Origin: JAKJGV01 sp964617565
GTDB taxonomy: Bacteria; Verrucomicrobiota; Kiritimatiellia; CAIQIC01; JAGNIJ01
DNA: 54,714 nucleotides
Reading direction: 5' to 3'
Assembly (NCBI GenBank): GCA_964617565.1
Contig: CAZTYH010000010.1
Coordinates: 1 to 54,714, forward strand
Part shown: positions 10,075 through 19,864 of the stretch, one piece after another
Position numbering within the stretch: the stretch's first letter is position 1
Layout of the letters: every line of letters begins with the position of its first letter
Position numbers and translations under genes: made by a program
The notes under the pieces: generated by a model
What the model saw: only the letters and a program-made list of their open reading frames with translations
Databases searched by the model: none
Told to the model about the DNA's origin: nothing

Positions 10075-11652
10075 ATGAACGACACAACCTCGTGGCCGTC
10101 CAACCTCAGCATTCCCGATCTTTTCCGCGAAAGCGTCCGCCGATACCCTCACAATCGTGCGATTGTATTTGCGGGTCGCATGTTGGACTATGCGTCGCTC
10201 GACGCGCTGAGCAACCGGTTTGCCGCATCACTCGCGGCAAAAGGCATTCAAAAGGGGGACCGCGTTGGGCTTTACTGCGTGAATTCCGACGCCTTCGTCA
10301 TCGCTTACTTCGGCATCTCAAAAGTCGGCGCCGTCGTTGTTCCGGTGAACCTGCTTCTCAATCCGAAGGAAATCGCATTCATTCTGTCCGATGCGGAAGC
10401 AAAGGCGTTATGCTATTTCGAAGCCTTTGCGCCGGCCGTTACCGCCATGGCATCCACCGTTCCCGCCGTTGCTTTCAAGGTTTGCATTGGAACGAACAAG
10501 GCTGATCCGGACGACCTGAGTTTCCAGGACATGATCGCAACCCATGCGACTCCTCCCGCTGTAACAATTGATCCGGCGGAGGACCTTCTCGCCATACTTT
10601 ACACCTCGGGCACAACAGGCAGACCGAAAGGCGCGATGCTGACACATCGAAATCTTGCGGCGAATACCTACAGCATCATGCGCGCTCTGCGTTTCGAGCC
10701 GGGCAAGGACGTGGTTATCGTGGTGCTGCCCATGTTTCACGCCTTCGCCGCCACCGCGTGCATGCTGGCGCCGCTGCTTCACGGATGCACCATTGTGCCT
10801 GTCCCGAAATTCGACCCGGTCCAGGCCGCCGAAATCATTCACAAGGAGTGCGTCACGCATTTCATGGCTGTGCCCAGCATGTACAACGTGATGCTGCGAC
10901 TCCCGCCGGAACACACTGAAAAGGTGGCCAGGCTGAAATACGCGATCTCCGGGGGCGCCGCCATGCCCGTCGAAATCATGAAACAGTTCGAAGAGCGATT
11001 CGGGGTCGCAATTCATGAAGGCGATGGGCCCACTGAATGTTCCCCATGCACCAGCGTCAATCCGATTGGCGGTCTGCGCAAACCCGCTACAATCGGACTC
11101 CCCCTGCCCCTCGTGGAAATGTGTATCATGAACGAGGATGGCAAGGAACTGCCGAACGGAGAGATTGGCGAGATCTGCGTTCGCGGTCCGAACGTGATGA
11201 AGGGCTACTGGAAGTTGTCCGAAGATACGGCACAGGCATTCTTTGGCGAATGGTTTCGCACGGGCGACCTCGGCACACGGGATGCAGATGGTTACTTCAG
11301 CATCGTGGACCGAAAGAAGGACATGGTCATTGTCAACGGCATGAACGTTTATCCGCGCATGGTGGAGGAAGTGCTGTATCGCCACCCGGCAATCCGCGAA
11401 GCGGCCGTGATCGGCGAACCCCACGAGTTGCACGGAGAAATTCCTGTCGCCTACGTATCGCTCAAGCCCGATCAACAGGCAACCGCCGGCGACCTCCGGC
11501 AATTCTGCCTGGACAATCTGGGCCGGCACGAGGTGCCGCGGAAATTCAATTTCCTCGATGAGCTTCCGAAGAACGCGGCCGGCAAGATCATGAAGCGCGA
11601 ACTGCGCAAGCAGGGTGAACTGGAACGCGGGGTGGATAGCCGGGAGGGATAA
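10075..11652 (+). CDS. Long-chain acyl-CoA ligase (AMP-binding)
   Basis: ANL-superfamily adenylating enzyme, probably fatty acid-CoA ligase: it forms an acyl-AMP and then an acyl-CoA. The P-loop motif YTSGTTGRPKGAMLTHRN lies near residue 175. The later motifs include EGDGPTECSP, the hinge aspartate region RTGDLGTRDADGYFSIVDRKKDM, and the catalytic lysine in NAAGKIMKREL at the C-terminus. It is 525 residues, standard length. The start ATG has GGAGG seven to eight bases upstream. No signal peptide is seen, so it should be cytosolic or peripheral. The chain-length preference cannot be read from sequence. It ends exactly where the convergent argS ends, with no base between the two stop codons. 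Confidence 0.88.
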   Translation: MNDTTSWPSNLSIPDLFRESVRRYPHNRAIVFAGRMLDYASLDALSNRFAASLAAKGIQKGDRVGLYCVNSDAFVIAYFGISKVGAVVVPVNLLLNPKEIAFILSDAEAKALCYFEAFAPAVTAMASTVPAVAFKVCIGTNKADPDDLSFQDMIATHATPPAVTIDPAEDLLAILYTSGTTGRPKGAMLTHRNLAANTYSIMRALRFEPGKDVVIVVLPMFHAFAATACMLAPLLHGCTIVPVPKFDPVQAAEIIHKECVTHFMAVPSMYNVMLRLPPEHTEKVARLKYAISGGAAMPVEIMKQFEERFGVAIHEGDGPTECSPCTSVNPIGGLRKPATIGLPLPLVEMCIMNEDGKELPNGEIGEICVRGPNVMKGYWKLSEDTAQAFFGEWFRTGDLGTRDADGYFSIVDRKKDMVIVNGMNVYPRMVEEVLYRHPAIREAAVIGEPHELHGEIPVAYVSLKPDQQATAGDLRQFCLDNLGRHEVPRKFNFLDELPKNAAGKIMKRELRKQGELERGVDSREG

Positions 11653-13443
11653 TCAAATTCTCTCCGGTGCTTCGATCCCCAGCAAATCGAGCCCGCAACG
11701 TAGTATTTTTGCGGTCACATCGCACAGCCGCACACGGCTCTCCCGCACCCCCTCCTCCGCCTTGAGGAATGGGATGTTTTGATAAAATGCGCTGTATACC
11801 TGTGCAAGGTCGTATAAGTAATCTGCCAGGACGTTCGGTCGGTACTGTCTGGCCGAGCGAACCACGACATCCGGAAACTGCACCAGGCGAAGGCCCAGCT
11901 TGCGCTCCAGAGGATCGCCCAGGACGATAGGGTGTCCGGTTGGATCCATACCATTAAAACGCTCCCGGTACTTGTCCTGCACGCTCGCAATGCGTGCGCA
12001 CGCATACTGGAGGTACGGGGCTGTATTCCCATCAAACGACAGCATCTTGTCCCAATTAAAGATGTAATCGTTCTGGCGGTTGGACATCAGATCGGCGTAC
12101 TTGACCGCCCCTAATCCCACGGCCCGGGCAATTCTTCGCCGTGTTGGTTCGTCAAGATGCGGGCTCTTTTCCGTCACCAGCGCAAAGGCTCGCTCCTCTG
12201 CCTCGTCGAGAAGGTCTCGCAGCTTTACCGTCTCGCCTGAACGGGTTCTGAACGGCTTGCCATCAGGGCCAAGTATTGTGCCGAACCAGATATGTTCCAG
12301 GCGCACATGGACATCCGGACGCCATCGGCGAAACGCTGCAAAGATCTGTCGAAAGTGCAGTTGCTGCCGGCCATCGGTTACATAGACAATGGTTTCGGGT
12401 GCCCATTCTTCGACGCGATAGGCCAGCGTAGCCAGATCGGTCGTCGCATAGTTGAAGCCGCCGTCGCTTTTGCGAATCAGGCAAGGGTTATCTACCCATT
12501 CGCCGTCCCGGCTGATAAGGAAAGGATCTTCCTTTTGCGGCATTGTTCCATCCGAAAACACACCGATGGCGCCAAGCGATTCGCGCGCAACACCGGACGC
12601 CATAAGATTTTCCACGACGCCGGAGAGTTGCGGGTTATAAAAACTCTCGCCCAGAGTCACGTCGAAACGGACATCCAAACGTGTGTACATCTCGTTGAAC
12701 TGGTCTTGCGAAAGATGCTGCATCTTCTCCCATATCGCGAGATTCTCCGGATCACCCTGCTGCAGCTTTACCAGTTCCTGGCGTGCCAGCTCACGCTGCG
12801 CGGGATCCGCATCGCAGGCAGCGTTTGTCGCTTTGTAGATCCGTTCCAGTTCCGTGATCGGATCTTCAAGCAACCGCTCTTCATTCCGCTCCCGTTTCCA
12901 ACCGAGAATCAGAATGCCAAACTGGGTTCCCCAATCACCAATATGGTTGTCCGCAATCACCCGATATCCAAGAAACCGATGCATACGGTCCAACGCATTG
13001 CCGATAACGGTGGATCGGATATGGCCGATATGCATTGGCTTGGCCACGTTGGGGCTTGAATAGTCAATAACAACGGTCCGGCCATCGCCGACTCCGGGAG
13101 CGCCTACCCGGTCATCCTGCTCGATTGCCTCCAGCCGCCGCGCCATCCATTCCGGATTCAAATGAATATTGATGAAACCGGCGCCGGCCACTTCAGCCTT
13201 GGCAACTGCTTCGTGTGGAGCCGCCGCTTGTATGATGCTTTGGGCAACATCGCGGGGATTCCTCTTCAATGACTTGGCCAACGACATCGCCGCGTTGCAT
13301 TGATAATCGCCAAACCGGTCATCGGATGCTGGATTCACGGATACTGCGCCGATTCCCGTTGCGCCAAGATCAATACCGGCCGTTGAAAAAGCATCCTGAA
13401 TCCAACTCGAAAGGACTTCTTCCACTGTTTTTTTAATGTTCAT
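11653..13443 (-). CDS. argS: Arginyl-tRNA synthetase
   Basis: Charges tRNA-Arg. The 596-residue product starts MNIKKTVEEVLSSWIQDAF and has the ArgRS N-terminal (Arg-S) domain to about residue 100. The class I HIGH signature follows near 135 in SPNVAKPMHIGHIRS. The C-terminal DALR anticodon-binding domain contains the block DYIFNWDKMLSFDGNTAPYL and the final region PFLKAEEGVRESRVRLC. A canonical KMSKS is not obvious, as in many ArgRS enzymes. The ATG at 13443 matches the family start; longer in-frame extensions upstream are non-conserved. It is convergent with the acyl-CoA ligase and divergent from the DUF2934 gene. Confidence 0.96.
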   Translation of the reverse strand: MNIKKTVEEVLSSWIQDAFSTAGIDLGATGIGAVSVNPASDDRFGDYQCNAAMSLAKSLKRNPRDVAQSIIQAAAPHEAVAKAEVAGAGFINIHLNPEWMARRLEAIEQDDRVGAPGVGDGRTVVIDYSSPNVAKPMHIGHIRSTVIGNALDRMHRFLGYRVIADNHIGDWGTQFGILILGWKRERNEERLLEDPITELERIYKATNAACDADPAQRELARQELVKLQQGDPENLAIWEKMQHLSQDQFNEMYTRLDVRFDVTLGESFYNPQLSGVVENLMASGVARESLGAIGVFSDGTMPQKEDPFLISRDGEWVDNPCLIRKSDGGFNYATTDLATLAYRVEEWAPETIVYVTDGRQQLHFRQIFAAFRRWRPDVHVRLEHIWFGTILGPDGKPFRTRSGETVKLRDLLDEAEERAFALVTEKSPHLDEPTRRRIARAVGLGAVKYADLMSNRQNDYIFNWDKMLSFDGNTAPYLQYACARIASVQDKYRERFNGMDPTGHPIVLGDPLERKLGLRLVQFPDVVVRSARQYRPNVLADYLYDLAQVYSAFYQNIPFLKAEEGVRESRVRLCDVTAKILRCGLDLLGIEAPERI

Positions 13444-13588
13444 GCGCGCTAACCATATACCCCGGAGCCGCTTACGGGAAGCAACAAATTCCTGACCATC
13501 ATAACGCTTGCAATCCATCGAGGTAGTAGTAAAGTGCGCCGCATGTTCCCGTTTGGCCACGGGATACTGAGAACAGGAGGGAAGAGAT

Positions 13589-13900
13589 ATGGGCCAGATT
13601 AAGAAAACAAAATCCAGTGCAAAGGCCTCTAAGGCCGCTCCGAAAATTGCTACCGTTTCTGCGATTGCCTCGGGAAATGCAGCTCCGCGCAAGCGAACTA
13701 TAGCACCCAAAGCCCCGAAGGCTGCGGCCGTTACGGTTACACCGGAAGAGCGACTCAAGATGATCGAGCAGGCCGCCTATTTCAGGGCTGAAAAAGCCGG
13801 TTTTTCCGGTGATTCGCACGCCCATTGGTTGGCGGCAGAGGCGGAAGTAACCGCCTTGCTCAAAGCTCAGGGCAAGAAGGCTGCCAAGTCGAAGAAATAA
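13589..13900 (+). CDS. DUF2934 protein with lysine/alanine-rich tails
   Basis: Small protein (103 residues) of unknown function. The middle to C-terminal part (about 52-93: PEERLKMIEQAAYFRAEKAG followed by HWLAAEAEV) fits the DUF2934 fold, a short helical domain. Both ends are strongly basic: the head is MGQIKKTKSSAKASKAAPK and the tail AQGKKAAKSKK. This resembles histone H1-like low-complexity tails and suggests nucleic-acid binding, which is an inference. AGGAGGGA lies eight bases before the ATG, an unusually strong ribosome site, and a strong terminator follows, so it is probably an abundant single-gene transcript. Confidence 0.75.
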   Translation: MGQIKKTKSSAKASKAAPKIATVSAIASGNAAPRKRTIAPKAPKAAAVTVTPEERLKMIEQAAYFRAEKAGFSGDSHAHWLAAEAEVTALLKAQGKKAAKSKK

Positions 13901-13940
13901 GAATTGCGACAGTCTGCCTTGACGGTCTTTGTCAGAGATT

Positions 13941-13977
13941 GGCCGGCCGGACATAAAGTCCGGCCGGTCTTTTTTTC
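13941..13977 (+). terminator. Rho-independent terminator of the DUF2934 gene
   Basis: A perfect 10-bp stem (CCGGCCGGAC at 13943-13952 with its complement at 13958-13967) closes on the 5-base loop ATAAA and is followed by a run of seven T. It lies 40 bases after the stop codon at 13900. Confidence 0.93.
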
Positions 13978-14052
13978 TTGTGCATCCAAGATGATCGTTG
14001 AAAATACATCACGAAACATGAGTCCAGGCCATTAAGAAGAAAGGGCAGCCCT

Positions 14053-14460
14053 ATGACAGAAGAACAGAAACCACAAGAGCCTGAAGTTGTTCCGCCCACG
14101 GCAGGAGCCCCATTGTCAAAGGATGTGGAGGAAGGAAGGACTTTCGCCATTCTTTCGTATGCTCTTTCGTTCATAAGCATACCGTTCTTTCTTGTTCCCC
14201 TGATCATGCGAAACAACGATTTTTCGCTCTACCATGCCAAGCAATGCCTGATGATTTGGTTGGCTGGTATCGCCGTCGGAGTTGTCGGCTCTCTTCTGAT
14301 GGTCGTGTGCATCGGCGTAATCCTGCTTCCAGCCGGAATGATATTCCTTCTGGTCCTGGCGGTCATGGGTCTGATGAACGCCGTGCAAGGCCTGCAGAAG
14401 CCTGTACCGGTAATCGGGAAATATGCCGAGGACTGGTTCAAGGGCATTACGAAGGTCTGA
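14053..14460 (+). CDS. DUF4870 membrane protein
   Basis: A 135-residue protein with a short polar head (to about residue 28) and three hydrophobic segments, roughly 32-48, 68-90 and 93-112. The segment YHAKQCLMIWL is the usual DUF4870 signature (family pattern xxHxxQAL). The function of the family is unknown. A GAAGAAAGGG box precedes the ATG. A hairpin 30 bases after the stop probably ends the transcript, although the DUF2752 gene follows closely in the same direction. The two families are plausible partners, but only their adjacency is seen here. Confidence 0.8.
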   Translation: MTEEQKPQEPEVVPPTAGAPLSKDVEEGRTFAILSYALSFISIPFFLVPLIMRNNDFSLYHAKQCLMIWLAGIAVGVVGSLLMVVCIGVILLPAGMIFLLVLAVMGLMNAVQGLQKPVPVIGKYAEDWFKGITKV

Positions 14461-14489
14461 TTTCAGGACATCATGATTTGTTGAGGCAT

Positions 14490-14520
14490 GGGACAATCCC
14501 GCGCAATGCGGGGTTGTCCC
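14490..14520 (+). terminator. Hairpin after the DUF4870 gene
   Basis: GGGACAATCCCGC (14490-14502) pairs with GCGGGGTTGTCCC (14508-14520) around the loop GCAAT, 13 bp with one G-T pair. No clear T-run follows (TTACTCGTT), so it could be a weak terminator or an RNA 3'-end stabiliser. It also argues against a start codon at 14488 for the next gene. Confidence 0.6.
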
Positions 14521-14538
14521 TTACTCGTTAAAGATACC

Positions 14539-14952
14539 ATGTGCTTGGAATGGCGAAAGCTTTCTGAACGGGACGAGGACTACGAAATGGTCTTCGGTGT
14601 CTGCATCTTCACCGCACTAATCCTGCTGATCGTGATCGCCGCGATGATGCCTGAGCGCTTCATCCCGCCATGTCTCTTTAAGCATTTAGCGCACACCCCT
14701 TGCCCCACATGCGGATCCTATCGCGCGCTGCTGCTACTGAAGAGCGGACATATAGGGTCGGCGTTCCGCACACAGCCCCTGATGGTTTCAGCGGGATTAA
14801 TGAGCGTCATCTACTCTGCTTACTCGTGGATCGTTGTGATCGGTCGCTATCCGCGTTTGCGAATCAAAGGTTTTTCGCTATGCAGAATCGTCCTGCTCTT
14901 CCTCGCCTTGGTTCTTGCGAACTGGCTGTACATTCTCGGTCGCCTGCACTGA
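14539..14952 (+). CDS. DUF2752 membrane protein
   Basis: Small integral membrane protein of the DUF2752 family, function unknown. It carries the family signature PCPTCGSYRALLLL (CPxCGxxRA) after a first membrane segment (VFGVCIFTALILLIVIAAM), then two more hydrophobic segments. The two cysteines of CPTC might bind metal or be redox active; that is inference. I prefer the ATG at 14539 (137 residues) because an earlier in-frame ATG at 14488 lies in a hairpin; a third candidate is 14587, which begins directly at the membrane segment. The 113 bases after the stop hold no recognisable feature. Confidence 0.7.
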   Translation: MCLEWRKLSERDEDYEMVFGVCIFTALILLIVIAAMMPERFIPPCLFKHLAHTPCPTCGSYRALLLLKSGHIGSAFRTQPLMVSAGLMSVIYSAYSWIVVIGRYPRLRIKGFSLCRIVLLFLALVLANWLYILGRLH

Positions 14953-15065
14953 ATCGCACGTTCTGAAACTCTTCGCGATCAATCTTCACTCTCACATGGC
15001 GTCGCGGCCGCGATTTTATATGACAGATATATTGCCTGCGGAGGACATCTGAGTGGAATGAAAAC

Positions 15066-16580
15066 TCAGCCCGAAAACAGGTTTTTACTCGGGAAGTTCG
15101 GGTCGGTCGTAAGGTTGACCCCGAGACGGCGCAGTCCCGCTTCGTCGCCGGGCGTCGGGATGTGCGTCATGTGCATTTCACAACCCGCAAGCTCCTTGAG
15201 CTTCTCCAGCGCAACTTGGGCGGCGGGATTGGAAGTCGAGCTGATGCTGAGCGCGATCAGCGTCTCGTCGAGACTCAAGCTTTCCGTCTTGCGGTTCATG
15301 ATTTCGCGCTTCATGGCCCCGATCGCCGCGGTGATGGACGGCGGCAGAAGATGAATGTTGTCCGGCATGCCCGCCAACTGCTTGGCGGCATTCAGAATCA
15401 AGCTCGATGCGGCATGCATGAGCGGCGAGTTTTTCCCTGTCACGATACTGCCGTCCGCAAGCTCGATCGCGGCGCCACAGTAAATGCCCTCGTTCCCCTT
15501 TCCGCCGCTCTGTGCCTCATCCGCCGCATGCCTCGCCGGCAGGACCGGCTTCCTGCTTTCGGGCCGTAGATGCAGCTCTTCCATCAAGCGCTCGCATCGC
15601 TGCACGGACTCCAGATCAGAAAAGCCCATCGCATATTCGCATGCGTAGCGGAAATAACGTCGAATGATCTCCTGGCACGCGGCGTCGCGGACCACCTCGT
15701 CATTCACAATTCCAAAGCCCGCGCGGTTGACGCCCATGTCGGTAGGCGAACGATACTCCGCTTCGCCGCCCGTGATTTTCTCGAGGATCCGCCGCAGCAG
15801 GGGAAACGCCTCGACGTCGCGATTGTAGTTCACCGACGTCTTGCCATAAGCCTCAAGATGAAAAGGGTCAATCAGGTTATAGTCGCGGATATCGGCAGTG
15901 GCTGCTTCATAAGCGATGTTCACGGGATGCTTGAGCGGCAGATTCCAGATCGGAAATGTCTCGAACTTGGCGTAACCGGACCGCACGCCACGACGATGAT
16001 CGTGATACAGCAGCGAAAGACAGGTGGCCAGCTTGCCGCTGCCCGGTCCCGGCCCGGTCACTACGACCAACGGTTTCGAGGTCTCAATGTAATCGTTGGC
16101 GCCATATCCTTCGTCGCTGACGATCAAGTCCACGTCGGCCGGATATCCCCGCGTGGCACGATGGGTATATACCCTGACCTCCCGCCGCTCCAGCTTGTTG
16201 CGGAACTGGCGCGTGGCAGGCTGGTCGTCATATCGCGTAATGACCACGCCCCCGACCGTAACCCCCCAATCGCGCAGGTCGTCAATCAGCTTCATCGCGT
16301 CCACGTCGTACGTGATACCGAAATCGGCGCGCACCTTCTTTCGCGCAATGTCGCCGGCATAAATGCACAACAGGACGTCGGCCTGATCCTTCAACTGCTG
16401 CAGCAGGCGCATTTTGACGTTCGGATCGAATCCCGGCAGCACGCGCGAAGCATGGTAGTCGAACAACAATTTGCCGCCGAACTCCAGATAAAGTTTGGGC
16501 CCCTTTGCGGCACGCTCCTGGATCGCCGCGGTCTGCTCGCGCAAATATTTCTCGTTATCGAATCCGACAGGTTTTTTCAT
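15066..16580 (-). CDS. DUF1846 family protein
   Basis: A 504-residue cytosolic protein of the DUF1846 family, which is widespread in bacteria, has a solved fold and has no established function. Landmarks are the start KPVGFDNEKYLREQTAAI, the block VVVTGPGPGSGKLATCLSL (a P-loop-like element), and EAYGKTSVNYNRDVEAFP. Its length is typical. It is the last gene of the apparent nrpR-guaA-like-carB operon, 37 bases after the carB stop, with GGAGTG before its ATG. Its place in a nitrogen-linked operon is the only contextual clue to its job. Confidence 0.85.
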   Translation of the reverse strand: MKKPVGFDNEKYLREQTAAIQERAAKGPKLYLEFGGKLLFDYHASRVLPGFDPNVKMRLLQQLKDQADVLLCIYAGDIARKKVRADFGITYDVDAMKLIDDLRDWGVTVGGVVITRYDDQPATRQFRNKLERREVRVYTHRATRGYPADVDLIVSDEGYGANDYIETSKPLVVVTGPGPGSGKLATCLSLLYHDHRRGVRSGYAKFETFPIWNLPLKHPVNIAYEAATADIRDYNLIDPFHLEAYGKTSVNYNRDVEAFPLLRRILEKITGGEAEYRSPTDMGVNRAGFGIVNDEVVRDAACQEIIRRYFRYACEYAMGFSDLESVQRCERLMEELHLRPESRKPVLPARHAADEAQSGGKGNEGIYCGAAIELADGSIVTGKNSPLMHAASSLILNAAKQLAGMPDNIHLLPPSITAAIGAMKREIMNRKTESLSLDETLIALSISSTSNPAAQVALEKLKELAGCEMHMTHIPTPGDEAGLRRLGVNLTTDPNFPSKNLFSG

Positions 16581-16617
16581 TTCTCCACTCCTGCCTGTTC
16601 AGCACAGACATCACATG

Positions 16618-19600
16618 TCATGTGATATCGGCATGATATTCCTGCAAGGATTTCACCCCGCCCCGGCCTTTGCGCATGGCGGTAATTCCTTTCGCCGCCG
16701 CGACAGCCGCCGCAATGGTCGTGATGTAAGGAACCTTATACTTGATGGCTGCTTTCCGGATATAGGAATCGTCCCAAACGCTCCGCTTTCCAGCCGGCGT
16801 ATTGATCACCAGGTGGATCTCCTTGTTCGTGATCGCGTCCACGATGTGCGGCCGGCCTTCCTGCAACTTATTGATCATTTCCGCCTTCACCCCCGCATCG
16901 GCCAGAAACTTCTGCGTGCCGCGCGTAGCGAGAATGCGGAACCCCTGCTTCTCAAACTCCCGGGCAAACTGGACGATGGCCTCATCCCTTTCCGTAACGC
17001 TGATCAGAACAGTGCCTTCCGTCGGCAGCGGCGGCTTGGCGGCTTCTTCCGCCTTGAAGAAGGCCATGCCGAACGAGTCCGCCATACCGAGCACTTCGCC
17101 GGTTGAACGCATCTCCGGTCCTAGCAGCGGATCCACCTCCGGGAACATGCTGAACGGGAAGACCGATTCCTTCACACCGAAGTGCGGGATGTTTTTTGGC
17201 GCGAGCCCGACCTGGCTCAACTTCTTGCCCATCATCAGTTCGGTCGCCACGCGCGCCATCGAAACATTGCAGACCTTGGAAACGAGCGGAACTGTGCGCG
17301 AAGCGCGCGGGTTCGCCTCGATGACATAGACTTTTCCTTTCTCGATTGCATACTGGATGTTCATCAGCCCCACCACACCCATCTCGCGTGCGATGCGTTT
17401 CGTGTAATCGTAGATCGTGTCCAGGTTTCCCTGCGGAATCGTGACGGGTGGAATCACGCACGCCGAATCGCCGGAATGAATGCCCGCCAACTCGATATGC
17501 TCCATCACCGCAGGGACGAAGGCGTCTGAGCCATCGGCCATCGCATCCGCTTCAGCCTCCAGCGCGTTCTGAAGGAATCGGTCAATCAGGATCGGCCGCT
17601 CCGGAGTGACATCCACCGCCGCGGCGACGTAATGACGCAGCATCGCCTCGTCGTGCACCACCTCCATGCCCCGCCCGCCGAGAACGAACGAGGGACGGAC
17701 CATGACCGGATAGCCGATCTGCTTTGCGATCACGAGCGCCTCGTCCAGTGTGCTCGCCATGCCGGATTCCGGCATCGGGATTCCGAGTTTTTCCATCATC
17801 TTTCGGAACAGGTCGCGGTCTTCCGCAGCCGCAATCGTATCCACGGAAGTGCCGAGGATTTTCACTCCCGCTTCCGCCAGGTCGGCCGCGAGATTCAGAG
17901 GGGTCTGCCCTCCGAATTGAACGATTACGCCCTCGGGCTTTTCCTTTTCATAAATACTCAACACGTCTTCCGTCGTCAGCGGCTCGAAGTAGAGCTTGTC
18001 GGACGTGTCGTAGTCGGTGGAAACCGTTTCCGGGTTGCAATTGACCATGATCGTCTCATAGCCGAGGTCGCGCAGCGCAAATGCCGCGTGAACGCAGCAG
18101 TAGTCGAACTCAATGCCCTGCCCGATGCGGTTCGGCCCTCCGCCAAGGATCATCACCTTGCGACGATCATCGGTCTTCACTTTGTCTTCCGTAGCATTGT
18201 ACGTGGAGTAATAGTAGGCCGCGTTATCCACACCGCTCACCGGCACGGCATCCCACACCTCAACAACCCCGATACGCTTGCGCTGTTCGCGAATCTTTTT
18301 CTCGGGAATGCCGAGCAGCTTGGACAGATACTTGTCCGCAAACCCGTCCTTCTTTGCCTGCCGCAACAATTCATCCGGCAGCATCCCGCCCTTGTGCTTC
18401 AGGATCTGTTCCTCAAGCTCCACCAGCTCCTTCATCTGCTGGATGAACCACGCCTTGATATACGTCTTCTCGTGGAGCTGCTCCACGGTCGCGCCCTTGC
18501 GCAGCGCCTCGTACATGATCCACTGGCGCTCGCTCGTCGCTTCGTTCAACATCTGCATCAGCTCCGGCAGGGAGCGTTTGTTGAAATCCTTCGCGAAACC
18601 GAGCCCGTGCCGGCTGTTCTCCAGCGAGCGGATCGCTTTCTGGAAAGCCTCCTTGTAGTTCTTGCCGATGCTCATCACCTCGCCCACCGCGCGCATCTGC
18701 GTGCCCAGCTTGTCCTGTACGCCCTTGAACTTCTCGAAGGCCCATCGGGCGAACTTCACGACCACGTAGTCGCCGGACGGCGTGTACTGATCGAGCGTGC
18801 CGTCGCGCCAATACGGGATATCCTCCAACGTCAATCCACCCGCAAGCTTCGCGGAAACGAGCGCGATTGGGAAACCGGTTGCCTTCGACGCCAGCGCCGA
18901 GGACCGCGACGTGCGGGGATTGATTTCGATGATCACAACGCGGCCGGTTTTCGGATCGTGCGCAAATTGTACGTTCGTGCCGCCGATCACCCCGATCCCC
19001 TCGACAATCCGGTAAGAATAATCCTGCAGCTTCGCCTGCAATTCTTTTGAAATCGTCAGCATCGGCGCCACGCAATAGGAATCGCCGGTATGGACGCCCA
19101 TGGCATCCACGTTTTCGATGAAGCAAACGGTGATCAGTTTGTTCTTTGCGTCGCGAACGATTTCGAGCTCCAGCTCTTCCCATCCCAGCACGGATTCTTC
19201 GACCAGCACTTGACCGATGAGGCTCGCGGCAATTCCTCGCGCCACGACGATCCGCAGCTCTTCCACATTGTAAACGAGGCCGCCGCCGGTGCCGCCCATG
19301 GTGTACGCAGGCCGTATGACCACGGGATAACCGAGCTTCCCGGCAATGGCTTCCGCCTCCTCAACGGTATACGCCAGTTCGCTCGCGGGCATTTCGATCC
19401 CCAGCTTCTTCATTGTCTCTTTGAACGCCAATCGGTCTTCACCGCGCTCGATCGCGTCAATATCCACGCCGATGATCCGGACGCCGTACTTCTTCAAAAT
19501 ACCGGCCTTGTCCAGCTCTGAAGCGAGGTTCAGCGCCGACTGCCCGCCGAGATTCGGCAGCAGCGCATCGGGCCGTTCCTTCGCAATGATCTCTTCCATG

Positions 19601-19818
19601 CGCTGAATATTCAGCGGTTCGATATAGGTTACGTCGGCCGTCCCCGGATCGGTCATGATCGTCGCCGGATTGGAGTTTACGAGAACGATGCTGTATCCCA
19701 GCGCGCGCAGCGCCTTGCACGCCTGCGTGCCGGAATAATCGAACTCGCACGCCTGCCCGATAATGATCGGACCGGAACCAATAATCATGACTTTGTGGAT
19801 GTCTTCGCGTTTGGGCAT
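16618..19818 (-). CDS. carB: Carbamoyl-phosphate synthase large subunit, copy 1
   Basis: Makes carbamoyl phosphate from ammonia, bicarbonate and two ATP for arginine and pyrimidines. The 1066 residues include both ATP-grasp halves (SGPIIIGQACEFDYSGTQ and, after the linker, GGGPNRIGQGIEFDYCCVH), an oligomerisation linker, and a C-terminal MGS-like allosteric domain (TEGTVLISVTERDEAIVQFA). No step appears broken. It differs clearly from the second carB at 31760: the linker end reads AVPVSGVDNAAYYYSTY here and VDTCAAEFEAYTPYFYSS there. No carA lies beside it, and its 5' neighbour is the guaA-like ATPPase. GAGGAGC precedes the ATG. It could use carA from 28 kb, or free ammonia. Confidence 0.95.
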   Translation of the reverse strand: MPKREDIHKVMIIGSGPIIIGQACEFDYSGTQACKALRALGYSIVLVNSNPATIMTDPGTADVTYIEPLNIQRMEEIIAKERPDALLPNLGGQSALNLASELDKAGILKKYGVRIIGVDIDAIERGEDRLAFKETMKKLGIEMPASELAYTVEEAEAIAGKLGYPVVIRPAYTMGGTGGGLVYNVEELRIVVARGIAASLIGQVLVEESVLGWEELELEIVRDAKNKLITVCFIENVDAMGVHTGDSYCVAPMLTISKELQAKLQDYSYRIVEGIGVIGGTNVQFAHDPKTGRVVIIEINPRTSRSSALASKATGFPIALVSAKLAGGLTLEDIPYWRDGTLDQYTPSGDYVVVKFARWAFEKFKGVQDKLGTQMRAVGEVMSIGKNYKEAFQKAIRSLENSRHGLGFAKDFNKRSLPELMQMLNEATSERQWIMYEALRKGATVEQLHEKTYIKAWFIQQMKELVELEEQILKHKGGMLPDELLRQAKKDGFADKYLSKLLGIPEKKIREQRKRIGVVEVWDAVPVSGVDNAAYYYSTYNATEDKVKTDDRRKVMILGGGPNRIGQGIEFDYCCVHAAFALRDLGYETIMVNCNPETVSTDYDTSDKLYFEPLTTEDVLSIYEKEKPEGVIVQFGGQTPLNLAADLAEAGVKILGTSVDTIAAAEDRDLFRKMMEKLGIPMPESGMASTLDEALVIAKQIGYPVMVRPSFVLGGRGMEVVHDEAMLRHYVAAAVDVTPERPILIDRFLQNALEAEADAMADGSDAFVPAVMEHIELAGIHSGDSACVIPPVTIPQGNLDTIYDYTKRIAREMGVVGLMNIQYAIEKGKVYVIEANPRASRTVPLVSKVCNVSMARVATELMMGKKLSQVGLAPKNIPHFGVKESVFPFSMFPEVDPLLGPEMRSTGEVLGMADSFGMAFFKAEEAAKPPLPTEGTVLISVTERDEAIVQFAREFEKQGFRILATRGTQKFLADAGVKAEMINKLQEGRPHIVDAITNKEIHLVINTPAGKRSVWDDSYIRKAAIKYKVPYITTIAAAVAAAKGITAMRKGRGGVKSLQEYHADIT

Positions 19819-19840
19819 CGCTTGCTCCTCTAAGAATCTG

Positions 19841-19864
19841 CTCAGGTTTCGGGTTTCAGGTTTC
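19841..19864. repeat. CAGGTTT 7-bp unit repeat
   Basis: CTCAGGTTTCGGGTTTCAGG then TTTC: tandem 7-bp units of CAGGTTT type, filling half of the 45-bp gap between the guaA-like gene and carB copy 1 and touching the stop codon of the former. Related copies are at 31238-31278, 31710-31743 and 53911-53938. Confidence 0.7.
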